From Jiangella alkaliphila (GTDB lineage Bacteria > Actinomycetota > Actinomycetes > Jiangellales > Jiangellaceae), in contig NZ_LT629791.1 of assembly GCF_900105925.1 (NCBI RefSeq), positions 248,001 to 312,000 on the forward strand: a stretch of 64,000 nucleotides of DNA, in the 5' to 3' direction. How positions within the stretch are numbered: position 1 is the first letter of the stretch; every line of letters begins with the position of its first letter. Both the position numbers and the translations under genes were made by a program. A model generated the notes under the pieces. That model was not told where the DNA came from and did not search any database. It saw only the letters and a program-made list of their open reading frames with translations. Below are positions 1-9,583 of this stretch, one piece after another.

Positions 1-649
1 TCGACAGCGGCAGCACGATGCGGGTGAGGATCTGCAGCTCGTTGGCGCCGTCGATGCGAGCGGCGTCGACCAGCTCGCCGGGGATCTCTTGGAAGAACGC
101 GCGCATGATGATCACCTGGAACGCGCCCACCATGGTCGGCAGGATCAGTGACCAGTAGGAGTCGAGCAGCCCGAGCTGCCGCACGGTGAGGTACGTCGGG
201 ATCATGCCCGGCGTGAAGAACAGCGTGAACAGCACGGTGAGCAGCACCGGCTTGTGCAGGAAGCTGCTGGACCGGCTCAGCGAGTACGCGAGCAGGGTGA
301 CGCAGGTCAGCGACAGCCCGGTGCCGACCACGGTGATGCCGATGGAGATCACCAACGCGCGGGTGACCACGCCGCCGGACAGGATCGCCCGGTACGCGTC
401 GAGGTTCGGCCGGTCCGGCCAGAGCACGTAGCCGCCGGCCTCGGTGACCTGCTGCTGGTCGGCCAGGCTGGTCGAGACGACGGCGAGGAACGGCAGGATC
501 ACCAGGGCGCAGGCGATCAGCAGCACGATGCCCTTGAGGCCGCGGACCGGCAGCCCCGGCCGTGGCGTCCCGGCGATCGTGTGCGGCCGGCGGGCCCGGC
601 CGCCGCGGCGGTCGTCGCGCCGGTCGTCGCGGATGATGGTGTCGGTCAC
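1..649 (-). CDS. carbohydrate ABC transporter permease, LplC type (partial, 3' end outside window)
   Basis: Inner-membrane permease of a CUT1-type sugar importer, expected to pair with the LplB-like permease just upstream. The visible 216 residues have a basic N-terminus, a first hydrophobic helix at about residues 45-65, further helices, and the cytoplasmic EAA loop (IPGELVDAARIDGANELQIL) that docks on the ATPase. The window edge truncates the gene soon after this loop. The GTG start at 649 was chosen because it overlaps the preceding stop by four bases (GTGA), which implies translational coupling. It is the last visible gene of the leftward operon starting near 11240. As is usual for CUT1 systems, no ATPase gene is seen in the operon. 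Confidence 0.9.
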   Translation of the reverse strand, partial: MTDTIIRDDRRDDRRGGRARRPHTIAGTPRPGLPVRGLKGIVLLIACALVILPFLAVVSTSLADQQQVTEAGGYVLWPDRPNLDAYRAILSGGVVTRALVISIGITVVGTGLSLTCVTLLAYSLSRSSSFLHKPVLLTVLFTLFFTPGMIPTYLTVRQLGLLDSYWSLILPTMVGAFQVIIMRAFFQEIPGELVDAARIDGANELQILTRIVLPLS

Positions 650-1659
650 TTGGAGTACACCCCTCTCTCGCCGAGCAGGTGCGCGACCTTGTTGGCGCCC
701 AGCACCAGGACGACGCCGACCAGCCCCTTGATCAGGCCGACCGCCGCCGACACGCCCCAGTTGCCGCCGATGACGCCGTTGAAGTAGACGTAGGTGTCGA
801 GCACTTCGGCGGCGTCGGCGCCGACCTGTTGCTGTTGCAGGATGAGCTGCTCGAAGCCGACGGTCAGCACGTCGCCGAGCTTGAGGATGAGCAGCAGCAC
901 GATGACGCCGCGGATGCTCGGCAGCGTGACGTGCCACAGCTGCCGCATGCGCGACGCGCCGTCGACCGCGCTGGCCTCGTACAGCTCCATGTCGACCCGC
1001 GACAGCGCGGCCAGGAAGATGATCGTCCCCCAGCCGGCGTCCTTCCAGATCACCTGCGACGTGATGAGCGTGAGGAACATGTCGGGGTTGCCGAAGATCG
1101 ACAGCGTCGCCCACTCGTGCGACCGCAGGAAGTTGTTCAGCAGCCCGGCGTTGCCCAGCATGTGCTGGAAGATCGCGACGACGACCACCCACGACATGAA
1201 GTGCGGCAGGTACAGGATCGACTGCACCAGCCGCTTGAGCCGCTCGCTGAGCATGGAGTTCAGCAGCAGTGCGAGCGCGATCGGCACCGGGAACACGACG
1301 ACGATCTGCACGAACGAGATGACCAGGGTGTTCGTCAGCGCGTTGACGAACGCGGGGTCGCCGTTGAAGACCACCTCGAAGTTCTGGAACCCGACCCAGG
1401 GGGAGTCCCAGATGCCGATGTAGGGCTGGTAGTCCTTGAACGCGATGACGTTGCCGAGCAGCGGCACGTAGTTGAACAGCAGCACGACCAGCAGCCCGGG
1501 CACACCGAGCAGCAGCAGGAACCGGTCGCGACGGAACCTGGTCCGCCGCGACGCCCGCGCCTGCGGCGCGCCCGCCCCGGGCGACCCGGGCCGGCCGCTC
1601 CGGCGCGGCCGGCGGCTCCGGCCGGCCGGAGCCGGTGTCGTCTCTACCTCTGTGGCCAT
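646..1659 (-). CDS. carbohydrate ABC transporter permease, LplB type
   Basis: A 337-residue inner-membrane permease of the same sugar importer. After a Pro/Arg-rich cytoplasmic tail it has a first helix (LLLLGVPGLLVVLLFNYVPL), the family-typical segment with FKDYQPYIGIWDSPWVGFQNF, several more helices and an EAA loop (ELYEASAVDGASRMRQLWHV). The frame stays open to 1740, but the ATG at 1659 is preceded by a good Shine-Dalgarno (GGAGG, four bases away) and leaves 28 bases after the binding-protein stop, so the upstream start is unlikely. The stop overlaps the next permease start. Confidence 0.92.
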   Translation of the reverse strand: MATEVETTPAPAGRSRRPRRSGRPGSPGAGAPQARASRRTRFRRDRFLLLLGVPGLLVVLLFNYVPLLGNVIAFKDYQPYIGIWDSPWVGFQNFEVVFNGDPAFVNALTNTLVISFVQIVVVFPVPIALALLLNSMLSERLKRLVQSILYLPHFMSWVVVVAIFQHMLGNAGLLNNFLRSHEWATLSIFGNPDMFLTLITSQVIWKDAGWGTIIFLAALSRVDMELYEASAVDGASRMRQLWHVTLPSIRGVIVLLLILKLGDVLTVGFEQLILQQQQVGADAAEVLDTYVYFNGVIGGNWGVSAAVGLIKGLVGVVLVLGANKVAHLLGERGVYSK

Positions 1660-1687
1660 GCTGCCTCCATGCCGGTCGGCGGCATCC

Positions 1688-3325
1688 TCAGCGTGCCTCG
1701 GCGAAGGCGGCCTCGAGCTCCGTGCGGATCTGGTCGCCACCCTGCCGGCGCCAGTTGTCCACGACGGTGTCCCAGTACTCGATCGGCTGGCGGCCGGCGA
1801 GGATCTCGAGCGCGCCGTCGTCGACGATCTTCGTCAGCTGGCCGCCCTTGTTGATGGACGCTTCGGAGTACAGGCCCTCGGCGGCGCTGCGGACGACGTT
1901 GGGGATGGCCTCCTCCTGGTAGGCGCGCTGGGCGTCGACCCGGTCGCGAGCGCGCGGGCCGAGCACGTGCGGGGAGTCGGCGACGTACTCCAGCGGCACC
2001 TTGACCTCGGTGTCGCCCTCAGGGGTGCGGACCGGCGCGCCGTTCTCCATCGTGTAGTGGGTGCCCTCGATGCCGTACTTGCGGAACATGAACTCGCTGG
2101 TGCCCAGCGGCGCGGCCAGCCAGTTGCACAGCGCCAGCAGCTGCTGGATGCGCTCGGGGTCGGCCTGCTTGAACGCGGTGTAGCCGAAGCTGGTGGCGCC
2201 GGCGCGGACCATGCCTGGGCCGCCGCCGTCGAACTTCGGTGCGGCGACGGCGCCGACCTCGACGGGGTAGGTGTCGGCCAGGATGTCCCAGGCCGCGTAG
2301 CCGTCGGACTTGAACGCCAGCGTCCCATTGCCGAACAGCTCGCGTTCCTGCAGCTTGCCGCCGAGCGCGTCGGGGTGGAACAGCCCGGCCTGCACCAGCT
2401 CAGCGGTGCGGGCGATGGCCTCTTTGCGTTCCTCGGTCTCGTGCTCGGACGTGAACGTGCCGCCCTCTTCCTTCCACGCGTTCGGGACGCCGAGCATGTT
2501 GCCGACGAACGTGATGATGTTCTTGCCGTTGCCGACCTCGCCGCTGCTGAACGCCCACCGGTTGTTCGCCGGGTCGTTGAGGCCCTCGGCCAGCTCACGG
2601 AACTCCGCGAAGCCGGCCGGCGCCGGGTTGAGGCTGCGCTCGGCGATGAAGTCGGCGCGCGAGAAGAAGATGGTGCCGACGACCGCCCGCGGGATCGGCA
2701 GCGCGTAGATGCCGCCGCCGTACACCATGTTCGGCCACGAGTCGGCCGGGATGTTGGCCAGGAACGGGTACTCGTTCACGGCGTCGCCGGACAGGTACTC
2801 GGTCAGGTCGGCGCACAGCCGGGTCAGCACGTCGGACCGGTTCGCCAGCGTCGTGTTGATCAGGATGATGTCGGGCAGGTCGCCGCCGGCGAACACCGTC
2901 GCCAGCTTGTTCGGGTAGTCCGCCTGCGGTGTCATCGTGACGTTCAGCTCGGTGCCGACCCGGGTGTTGAGCTCCTGCCAGTACGCGTTGTCGCCGACGG
3001 CCGGCGGCAGCGGGCCGAGCAGGCTGGTCAGCATCTCGACCGGCTCGGCGCCGGCCAGCGGCGGCGAGCTGAACGCGTCGACCGGCGTCGGGTAGCTGTA
3101 GAAGCCGGCCATGACGCCGTCGGGCGTCGCCGGCAGGTCGGGGCTGACCTGCTCCCACGGCGTGTACGTCGGCAGCTGGACCGCCTTGTTGGCCGACGCG
3201 GCGTCGGACGGGCTGGCGCCGCCGTCGCCGCCGCACGCGGACAGGAGGCTGGGAGCGGCCACGACGGCGGCCAGGCCTCCGGTGACCTCGAGGAACCGCC
3301 GCCTGGTGAATCGCATGTCGCTCAT
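1688..3325 (-). CDS. extracellular sugar-binding lipoprotein, LplA type
   Basis: A 545-residue solute-binding protein, a typical length for the large LplA/AlgQ-like binding proteins that deliver oligosaccharides to LplB/LplC permeases. The N-terminus combines a twin-arginine-like signal (TRRRFLEVTGG) with a lipobox (SLLSAC at about residues 26-31), so it is probably a Tat-exported lipoprotein on the outer face of the membrane. The rest reads as a standard two-lobed binding protein. The start at 3325 follows a GGAG about seven bases upstream and overlaps the preceding stop (ATGA). A much longer open frame to 4579 exists, but it is an artefact of GC-rich DNA overlapping the SGNH hydrolase gene. 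Confidence 0.92.
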   Translation of the reverse strand: MSDMRFTRRRFLEVTGGLAAVVAAPSLLSACGGDGGASPSDAASANKAVQLPTYTPWEQVSPDLPATPDGVMAGFYSYPTPVDAFSSPPLAGAEPVEMLTSLLGPLPPAVGDNAYWQELNTRVGTELNVTMTPQADYPNKLATVFAGGDLPDIILINTTLANRSDVLTRLCADLTEYLSGDAVNEYPFLANIPADSWPNMVYGGGIYALPIPRAVVGTIFFSRADFIAERSLNPAPAGFAEFRELAEGLNDPANNRWAFSSGEVGNGKNIITFVGNMLGVPNAWKEEGGTFTSEHETEERKEAIARTAELVQAGLFHPDALGGKLQERELFGNGTLAFKSDGYAAWDILADTYPVEVGAVAAPKFDGGGPGMVRAGATSFGYTAFKQADPERIQQLLALCNWLAAPLGTSEFMFRKYGIEGTHYTMENGAPVRTPEGDTEVKVPLEYVADSPHVLGPRARDRVDAQRAYQEEAIPNVVRSAAEGLYSEASINKGGQLTKIVDDGALEILAGRQPIEYWDTVVDNWRRQGGDQIRTELEAAFAEAR

Positions 3326-4563
3326 GGGGCTACTCCGATCATGCTGGAAGTGGAGGTCAGGGCCGGGTCGAGCAGAGCCAGGTCGACGGCGTCGGCCATC
3401 GCCTGGTAGCCGGCCCCGGTGAGGTGCACGCCGCCGCCGGAGTCGAACTCGGCGCGCAGCTGCTTCGGGTTCGCCGGGTCGCGGACGGCAAGGTCGAAGT
3501 CGACGCCGCCGGCGGCCCGGACGGCGGTGTTGACCGCCTCGCGGATCGCTTCCTTCTCGTCCGTGTAGCTGGCCGAGCCCAGCCACGGCGTGATGGTGCC
3601 GCAGCTGAACCGGATGCCGTGCAGGCTCAGCCGCTCGCCGATCTGGCGATACGCGGCGAGCAGGTCGTCGGCGCTGGCGGCCTTGCCGCTGGCGATGTCG
3701 TTGATGCCCTCGACCAGCACGACCGCGTACACGCCGGGGTGCGACAGGACGTCGCGGTCGAGCCGGGCCTGGCTGTTGGGCGAGGCGCCGTCCCAGAGCA
3801 CGCGGTTGCCGGAGATGCCGGCGTTGACGACGCCGACGGGGCCGAACGTGCCGCCCGCCGCCAGCAGCCGCCGGGCCAGGAAGTCGGGCCAGCGCCGGTT
3901 GGTGCCGGACGTCGAGCCGACGCCGTCGGTGATGGAGTCGCCGAGGCAGACGACGGTGCCGCCGGCCGCGCCGGTCTCGACCGTCACCTCGTCGATCAGG
4001 TACCACTGCGAGATCGGCGTGACGAACGCCGCCGCAGACTCGTCCGCGCCGTGGTCGCCGTCGGTGCTCAGGTAGGAGCGCTGTGCGGCGATGCTGTGCC
4101 CGGTGACGTTGGCGACCGGGGTGCCGAGGTGGACACTGATGGCGAGGTCGGCCTGCTCGGGCAGCGTGAGGTCGACGGCGTCGCCGAGGACGACGGCGCC
4201 GGCGGCGATCGTGATGGTGGCCGCGCCGCCGAACGTCACCGCCCGGTTGGTGCCCGGGCTGACGGCGCCGCCACCGGCGTGCAGGCCGAGGTGCACCGGC
4301 CCGACCGTGATGGGTTCGGCACCGGCGACGTTGGACAGCCGGACCCGCGGATTGGTGCCGCCGACGCTGGTGCGGACGATGAACCGCCCGGTACGCCCGC
4401 CGAACGTGACGCCGGCGAGGCCGTAGGCTCCGGCGCCCCACGTGCCGGCCCGAACCCCGCGGGCGGCCGGCGCCGCGGTCGCGCTCGCGGCCGCCGCACC
4501 ACTCGCCAGCGCACCACCGGCCACCAGCGCCGTCGTGGCACCCAGGAAACTGCGCCGTCTCAT
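3322..4563 (-). CDS. Tat-exported SGNH/GDSL-family hydrolase
   Basis: A 413-residue secreted esterase of the SGNH fold, a class that includes carbohydrate deacetylases. It opens with a twin-arginine signal (MRRRSFLGATTALVAGG) rich in Ala. A beta-rich N-terminal half of about 195 residues precedes the catalytic half. There the blocks are visible in order: VVCLGDSITDGVGS (nucleophile Ser), a Gly block (NAGISGNR), an Asn block (VEGINDI) and a C-terminal HLTGAGY with the catalytic His. Both start and stop overlap neighbours by four bases. Its place between a GH38-like enzyme and a sugar importer suggests removal of acyl groups from a glycan outside the cell. The substrate is unknown. Confidence 0.88.
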   Translation of the reverse strand: MRRRSFLGATTALVAGGALASGAAAASATAAPAARGVRAGTWGAGAYGLAGVTFGGRTGRFIVRTSVGGTNPRVRLSNVAGAEPITVGPVHLGLHAGGGAVSPGTNRAVTFGGAATITIAAGAVVLGDAVDLTLPEQADLAISVHLGTPVANVTGHSIAAQRSYLSTDGDHGADESAAAFVTPISQWYLIDEVTVETGAAGGTVVCLGDSITDGVGSTSGTNRRWPDFLARRLLAAGGTFGPVGVVNAGISGNRVLWDGASPNSQARLDRDVLSHPGVYAVVLVEGINDIASGKAASADDLLAAYRQIGERLSLHGIRFSCGTITPWLGSASYTDEKEAIREAVNTAVRAAGGVDFDLAVRDPANPKQLRAEFDSGGGVHLTGAGYQAMADAVDLALLDPALTSTSSMIGVAP

Positions 4564-7500
4564 CGCCCACCCTCCCCACCGCGTACCAGCACTGACACGA
4601 CCTGCCACGGGCGCAGCTGCACGACCGCGGCGCCGGAGTCGTCGACCGGCACCGGACCGGCCTCGCGTTCGTCGGCGTGACACCGTACGACGCGGCCTGC
4701 GACCGGCAGGCGGACGGTCCCGCCGTCGCCGGAGAGGTCCTGCAGCCGCAGCAGCAGCCCGTCGCGGTCGCGGGCCTCGGCGACCGTCGCGTGCACCCAG
4801 CCGGGCAGCCCGAGGTCGAGCAGCGAGGCGCCGCCCGCCGGAAGCGGCCGCGGGTCGGTGCCGAACTTGTCCAGCCGGGTCACCTCGGAGACGGCTGCGG
4901 GAACCCGGACCTCGCGGCCGAACCGCCCTGCCGCCACCGGGTCGAACGACGGCAGCGGCGTGAACGCGTACCGCAGCGTCAGCTCGCCGTCCTGCTCAGG
5001 TGGCGTGTTGGTCGGCCAGTAGTTGTTCATCACCCATGACAGGACGCTGCCGCTCGCCGGCTCGAACCGTTCCGGCCAGGCGCCGCGGACGATGTCGCCG
5101 GCGGTGAACAACGGCGCGTCGGCGCTGGTCCAGGCGACCGCCGGGCCGCCGGGCGCGGACTCGACCACGACGCCGTACTGGGTGGTGAACCACTCGTGAC
5201 ACGCGCCGGGTGCGTGGTCGGTGGCGGGGTTGATCCAGCCCTGCTGACGGTCGTAGCGGAACCGGGGCGCGTCGGCGGCGAACGGGAACGCGATGTACAC
5301 CGACTCTTTGGCCAGCTCGCGCTCCTTGGTCAGCCGCACCGTGACGTCGACGCGGTCGGAGTCGTCGCGCAGCAGCACGTCGGCCTCGATGCTGGGCAGG
5401 CTCGGCGCCGACCCGACCGTACGCAGCCGCCAGCCGTCGTGGGTGCGGCGCAGGCCGACGGGTCGCATCGTCGCGGCGGTGACCGTCAGCTCGGGACGGT
5501 CGGCGACCGGGCGACGGCCGGACAGCGTGCTGCGCGGCGCCGGCGGATGCACGTGCGGCGTACCCGAGTGGATCAGCTCGTGCGGATCGTAGCCGCGGGT
5601 CAGGGCGGCCGGACCGTTCAGCACGTAGAGCACCTGGCCGAGCCGCCACGGCGCGGCGTCGTCGAGCAGCGATCGGCCGGTGCGCTGGTGCGTCAAGGTC
5701 GTCACCGACCCGGTGGCAGGGTCGAACTCCACCTGCCACCGGGACGTCTCCAGGCTCGGCGGGACCGGCGCCCATCCGCCGTCGCCGGCCACACTCGAAC
5801 CGCCGGCGCTCGAACCGCCCGCACTCGAACCGCCGCCGGCCGCGCCGCCCTCTTCACCGGGCGCCAGCGTGCGGGCGGCGCCCAGCGGGACCGTCCGGTA
5901 GCCGAACGGCGGCACGTCGGGCACCGTGAGCCGGTAGCGCAGCAGCCCGTTGCAGTCCTCGAGCACCTCGGTGGCCAGCTCGGCGCCGTCGAGCAAGAAC
6001 GGCGTGCCGGCCGGCGCCTCGACCTCGATCTCGACGTCGCGCGCCCAGCCCAGCGGGTTGTACGCGAGCACCGTCGGGCCGGCGGTGCTGACCAGCTCGC
6101 CGAGCTGGCTGAACGCCCGCCGGGTCTCGTCGACCGCGGTGCGGTACCCGCTGTGCACCTGGTGCCGCTTCCAGTCCAGCTGGTCGCCGACCTGTTCGCC
6201 GTGCGGGTGCGCGTTGGCGTGCGACCACGTCCACGTGTGCTCGCTGCCGAACAGCACGCCGTCCCAGGCGGCGTCGAGCGCGGCGCGGTTCGGCCGGTAG
6301 GTGTCGTCGGCCCGGGCCACCAGCGCGGCCAGCGCCTCCGCCGTCGGCAGCGCCACCTGGGCCCGTCGGTGCTCGGCGATGACGACCGCGCCGGTGCCGA
6401 CGCCGTCCTCCCAGTAGCTGCCCCCGTCGCCGCGCCACACCGGGAGGCGGTCGGCCAACGGGCGGACGGCGTCGAGGTAGCCGGCCATGGTCGACACGGC
6501 GACGCGGGGCCAGGCGAACACGGCGTTCCAGCGGGCGGCGAACGCGGCGTCGCCGTCGGCGAGGTCCTCGTTGTCGGCGTGCGTGCCGATGACGGCGAGG
6601 TCGTGCGGCAGGTAGTCGGCGCGCTCGTACCGGTCGAGCAGCCGGACCAGCGCGTGCGCGCCGCCGGCCACCGTCTGCGGGTCGCCGGCCATGAACCGCA
6701 GCTGCGAGTAGGTGTCGGAGAAGTGGGTGAGCACCCGCGATCCGTCGACGCCCTCCCACTGCACCGGGCTGGCTAGGTGCTGGAGGTCGCTGTCGGCGTT
6801 GCCGCCGCGGTGGTGATTCTCAATGCCGACGAACGCGTCGATGCCCAGCGCCGTCAGCATGGACGGGACCGCCGCGCTGTACGACGGCACGTCGGTGAGG
6901 TTCGCGTAGCCGACCGGGACGCCGTACTCGTCGCGCAGCCGGGCGGCCAGATACGCCGCGCGGTACACCTCTTCCAGGCTGGCCACGCCGGACAGGAACA
7001 GGCTGTGGAACGCGTTGACCGACAGCCGGCCCGACCGCAGCGCGTCGAGCACTCGCTGCGACCGCTTCTCCGACCGCGTCGCCAGGTACTGCCCGACCAC
7101 CAGCGAGCCGTCGACGGAGAACGCGAACGCGTCGTCGCGATCCAGGGCGTCGAGCGCGCGGTCGAGGTTGCGGCTGTGCAGCTCGAGCACCTTGCCCTGG
7201 ACGTCGGTGTAGCCGACGTCGAGGTGGACGTGCGGGATGAGGTGGACGGTCCACTTGCGCTGCGGCGCGAGCGTGAACGTCGTGGGTGCGGCGTCGTCGA
7301 TGGTGACGGCGGCGGACGTGGGTGCGGTCAGCTCGGTGATCGGGAACCGGACCCGGACCTGGCCGAACTCGCGGCCCTCCCGCGCCAGCTGAAGCGTCTG
7401 CGACTCGCCGCCGACGACGACTGTGGCGGCCGACGGCCAGGACGCACCGGCCGGCACGTCGACGGTCAGCTCGGCCAGCTGGCCGCCGGCCAGCGGGTAG

Positions 7501-8039
7501 AGCGGCGTGCTGAACAGTCGCGCGCCGGCCGACGGCCGCACCGGCGCTGGGCCGGCCGCGGTGGCCGACGGCGCGAGCGTGAGGCTCCGCCAGGTGATCC
7601 CGCTGCCGAAGTGGTGCCCGAACTGCTCCCGATGCCGCCCACCCAGCGCGTCGGCCGGCACGTCGACCGGGCCGGTGGCGGCCGCGGCGTCGAGCGTCGT
7701 CGTCAGGGCGAGGACGTGGTCGCCCGGCGCCAGCCAGGCGGCCGGCAGGGCGATCTCGAGCACGCAAGATCCCGCGATGGGGCCGTGGCGGTAGACCTCG
7801 GCGCGGTCGTCGCGGACCACCGCCGGATGGAAGAAGCCGCGTCGGCCGTCGAGCTCGACCAGCAGGTCGGGGCAGGGCCCGTGGCCGGCGTCGAACTCCA
7901 GCCGCAGCACGCTGCCGGCCGCCTCGGCGACGGCGAACGGGAGCTCGACCCGGTGGTCGCGCCAGCCGCCCGCGGCGTCGAGCGGTCCCGGCTGGAACGC
8001 CGGCAGCTCCACCCCGGGAGTCGCGAGGGTCAGCGTCAT
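4560..8039 (-). CDS. glycoside hydrolase family 38-like protein (alpha-mannosidase-like)
   Basis: A 1,159-residue protein. The N-terminal 260 residues are beta-rich and probably a carbohydrate-binding or sandwich domain. The GH38 catalytic domain begins at about residue 265 with HLIPHVHLDVGYTD, whose His-x-His-x-Asp matches the metal-binding motif of the family. LTDVPSYSAAVP near residue 383 lies where the GH38 nucleophile Asp block is expected. HTWTWSHANAHPHG fits the middle helical region. A Gly/Ser linker (GGSSAGGSSAGGSS) separates the beta-rich C-terminal half. No signal peptide is seen, so it probably acts on imported oligosaccharide. The start at 8039 forms an ATGA overlap with the upstream gene. 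The frame stays open to 8423, but that part is a shadow of the neighbour. Confidence 0.82.
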   Translation of the reverse strand: MTLTLATPGVELPAFQPGPLDAAGGWRDHRVELPFAVAEAAGSVLRLEFDAGHGPCPDLLVELDGRRGFFHPAVVRDDRAEVYRHGPIAGSCVLEIALPAAWLAPGDHVLALTTTLDAAAATGPVDVPADALGGRHREQFGHHFGSGITWRSLTLAPSATAAGPAPVRPSAGARLFSTPLYPLAGGQLAELTVDVPAGASWPSAATVVVGGESQTLQLAREGREFGQVRVRFPITELTAPTSAAVTIDDAAPTTFTLAPQRKWTVHLIPHVHLDVGYTDVQGKVLELHSRNLDRALDALDRDDAFAFSVDGSLVVGQYLATRSEKRSQRVLDALRSGRLSVNAFHSLFLSGVASLEEVYRAAYLAARLRDEYGVPVGYANLTDVPSYSAAVPSMLTALGIDAFVGIENHHRGGNADSDLQHLASPVQWEGVDGSRVLTHFSDTYSQLRFMAGDPQTVAGGAHALVRLLDRYERADYLPHDLAVIGTHADNEDLADGDAAFAARWNAVFAWPRVAVSTMAGYLDAVRPLADRLPVWRGDGGSYWEDGVGTGAVVIAEHRRAQVALPTAEALAALVARADDTYRPNRAALDAAWDGVLFGSEHTWTWSHANAHPHGEQVGDQLDWKRHQVHSGYRTAVDETRRAFSQLGELVSTAGPTVLAYNPLGWARDVEIEVEAPAGTPFLLDGAELATEVLEDCNGLLRYRLTVPDVPPFGYRTVPLGAARTLAPGEEGGAAGGGSSAGGSSAGGSSVAGDGGWAPVPPSLETSRWQVEFDPATGSVTTLTHQRTGRSLLDDAAPWRLGQVLYVLNGPAALTRGYDPHELIHSGTPHVHPPAPRSTLSGRRPVADRPELTVTAATMRPVGLRRTHDGWRLRTVGSAPSLPSIEADVLLRDDSDRVDVTVRLTKERELAKESVYIAFPFAADAPRFRYDRQQGWINPATDHAPGACHEWFTTQYGVVVESAPGGPAVAWTSADAPLFTAGDIVRGAWPERFEPASGSVLSWVMNNYWPTNTPPEQDGELTLRYAFTPLPSFDPVAAGRFGREVRVPAAVSEVTRLDKFGTDPRPLPAGGASLLDLGLPGWVHATVAEARDRDGLLLRLQDLSGDGGTVRLPVAGRVVRCHADEREAGPVPVDDSGAAVVQLRPWQVVSVLVRGGEGGR

Positions 8040-9583
8040 GGCGCCGCCTCGAGCTCGGGCAGCTCCAGCACGGTGCCGTGCTCGGCCAGCGCCGCGGCCA
8101 ACGTGGGGTAGTCGTACTGCTGCACCGGCCGCCCGCTGCGCAGCGCCTGCGCGGCCAGTTCGCCGGCGGCCTCGCCGAGCATGCCGTAGGCCGGCTCCAT
8201 GCGCGGCGACAGGATGCCGACGTGGCTGGCGGAGAAGCACACCGGCACGGCCAGGTTCTCGATGCTGCCCCGCGCCGGGAACAGGCTCTCGGCCGGCAGC
8301 TGGTAGAGGTCGGCCGGCGCGTTGCGGTAGCTCCCCGTGGTGCTGCCCTCGCCGACGATGGTGTCGTCGCCGTCGGGGTAGTACTGGACGATGTGGCAGT
8401 CGAGGCCGTACTGCCAGCAGCACACCGCGGTGGCCTTGGTGTTGTCCGGCCGCTGGGTGTCGTGTTCGGTGAACACGTGCTCGCCGATCATGCGGCGGGC
8501 CTCGCGCACATAGAGCGCGTGCGGGAAACCGGCGCCGTAGGGGCTGTCGGCGAACTCGTCGGGCGGCAGGCCGAAGGTCTGGGCGTCGGCGCGGAACGTC
8601 GCGGGCAGCGCCGGGTCGTTGGCCAGGAAGTACAGCATGCCCTGGTGCCAGCGGACCTGCTCGGCGATGATCTCGTCGCGTCGCTTCCAGCCGCCGTCGG
8701 GGTAGTCCCAGTTCACGCCGGGCAGGTCGAAGCCGATGAACTGCGCCTGGTTGGTCTGGAACTTGCCGTGCGGCAGCGCGGCGGTGTGCGTGACGATGGA
8801 CGACAGCCCCGGGACGCCGCGGTGCTCGAGCAGGCTGCGCAGGTGGGTGTACAGCGCGGGGTCGTAGCCGTCGGGCTTCGGGAACGGCAGGCGGTCGGCC
8901 TCGCGGGTCAGCACGCCGCGGAAGTTGTACGCCTGCACCTTGGCGTCGCCGTCGCCGGGCTCGGAGTCGGGTACCGGGCCGACCGGGTACCCGGTGTTGG
9001 GCCGGAACGACTGGATGCGGTGCGCCCGGCCCGGCTGGAACCCGGCGTACGCCTCGCCGTACTGCGACGCGGCCTCGCGGCCGACTGCGTAGGGCACGCC
9101 CGCCGCGGCCAGCAGGTCGCCCTCGTAGGACGCGTCGATGAAGAACGACGCCCGGCGCCAGCGGCCGTCGGCCCGGACGGCGACGATGCGGCCGCCGCGC
9201 ACGCCGACGTCCTCGGAGTCGTGCAGGCGCGCGTTCAGCACGACCGTCGCGCCGGCCTCGTCGAGCAGCCGCCAGGCGACCCGCTCGGCCACCTTCGGCT
9301 CGAACAGGTACTGGGCCTTCGGGTCGTCGAGCCCCTCGGCCGCGTACTCGGCGCCGATGCCGGCGAAGAAGCGGTCCTGGGTCAACCCGGCCAGCGCCGC
9401 CGGCACGCCGGGCGTGTCGGACTTCACCAGCCCGCCGGCGACGATGCCGCCGACGTGGCCGGTCGGCTCGAGCACCAGGCTGGTGTAGCCGCGCAGCCGC
9501 AGCCGCAGCACCGCCATGATGCCGGCCAGGGTGGCGCCGTAGATGACGACGTCGTAGTCGCGGTGGTCCGCGGATTCAGGCAC
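8036..9583 (-). CDS. FAD-dependent oxidoreductase (FAD_oxidored type), first paralogue
   Basis: A 515-residue flavoprotein with an N-terminal Rossmann signature (YDVVIYGATLAGIMAVLRL), followed by the family blocks GHVGGIVAGGL and FFIDASYEGDLLAAAG. Later blocks include KVQAYNFRGVLT, YVREARRMIGE and a C-terminal SASHVGILSPRMEPAYGMLGEAAG. These blocks closely match the divergent gene at 11424, so the two are paralogues. Family members often sit in polysaccharide-utilisation loci, but their substrate is rarely known. There is no signal peptide, so it is cytoplasmic. The start at 9583 lies eight bases inside the end of the upstream flavoprotein gene. Confidence 0.86.
   Translation of the reverse strand: MPESADHRDYDVVIYGATLAGIMAVLRLRLRGYTSLVLEPTGHVGGIVAGGLVKSDTPGVPAALAGLTQDRFFAGIGAEYAAEGLDDPKAQYLFEPKVAERVAWRLLDEAGATVVLNARLHDSEDVGVRGGRIVAVRADGRWRRASFFIDASYEGDLLAAAGVPYAVGREAASQYGEAYAGFQPGRAHRIQSFRPNTGYPVGPVPDSEPGDGDAKVQAYNFRGVLTREADRLPFPKPDGYDPALYTHLRSLLEHRGVPGLSSIVTHTAALPHGKFQTNQAQFIGFDLPGVNWDYPDGGWKRRDEIIAEQVRWHQGMLYFLANDPALPATFRADAQTFGLPPDEFADSPYGAGFPHALYVREARRMIGEHVFTEHDTQRPDNTKATAVCCWQYGLDCHIVQYYPDGDDTIVGEGSTTGSYRNAPADLYQLPAESLFPARGSIENLAVPVCFSASHVGILSPRMEPAYGMLGEAAGELAAQALRSGRPVQQYDYPTLAAALAEHGTVLELPELEAAP

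Noticed and set aside
1688-4579. Single 963-residue protein joining the binding protein to an upstream extension
   Set aside because: The upstream 420 residues are an Arg/Gly-rich shadow of the SGNH hydrolase gene; the real lipoprotein signal starts at 3325 with a ribosome-binding site.
4560-8423. 1,287-residue version of the GH38-like protein
   Set aside because: The extra 128 residues overlap the FAD oxidoreductase gene out of frame; the ATG at 8039 forms the standard ATGA overlap.
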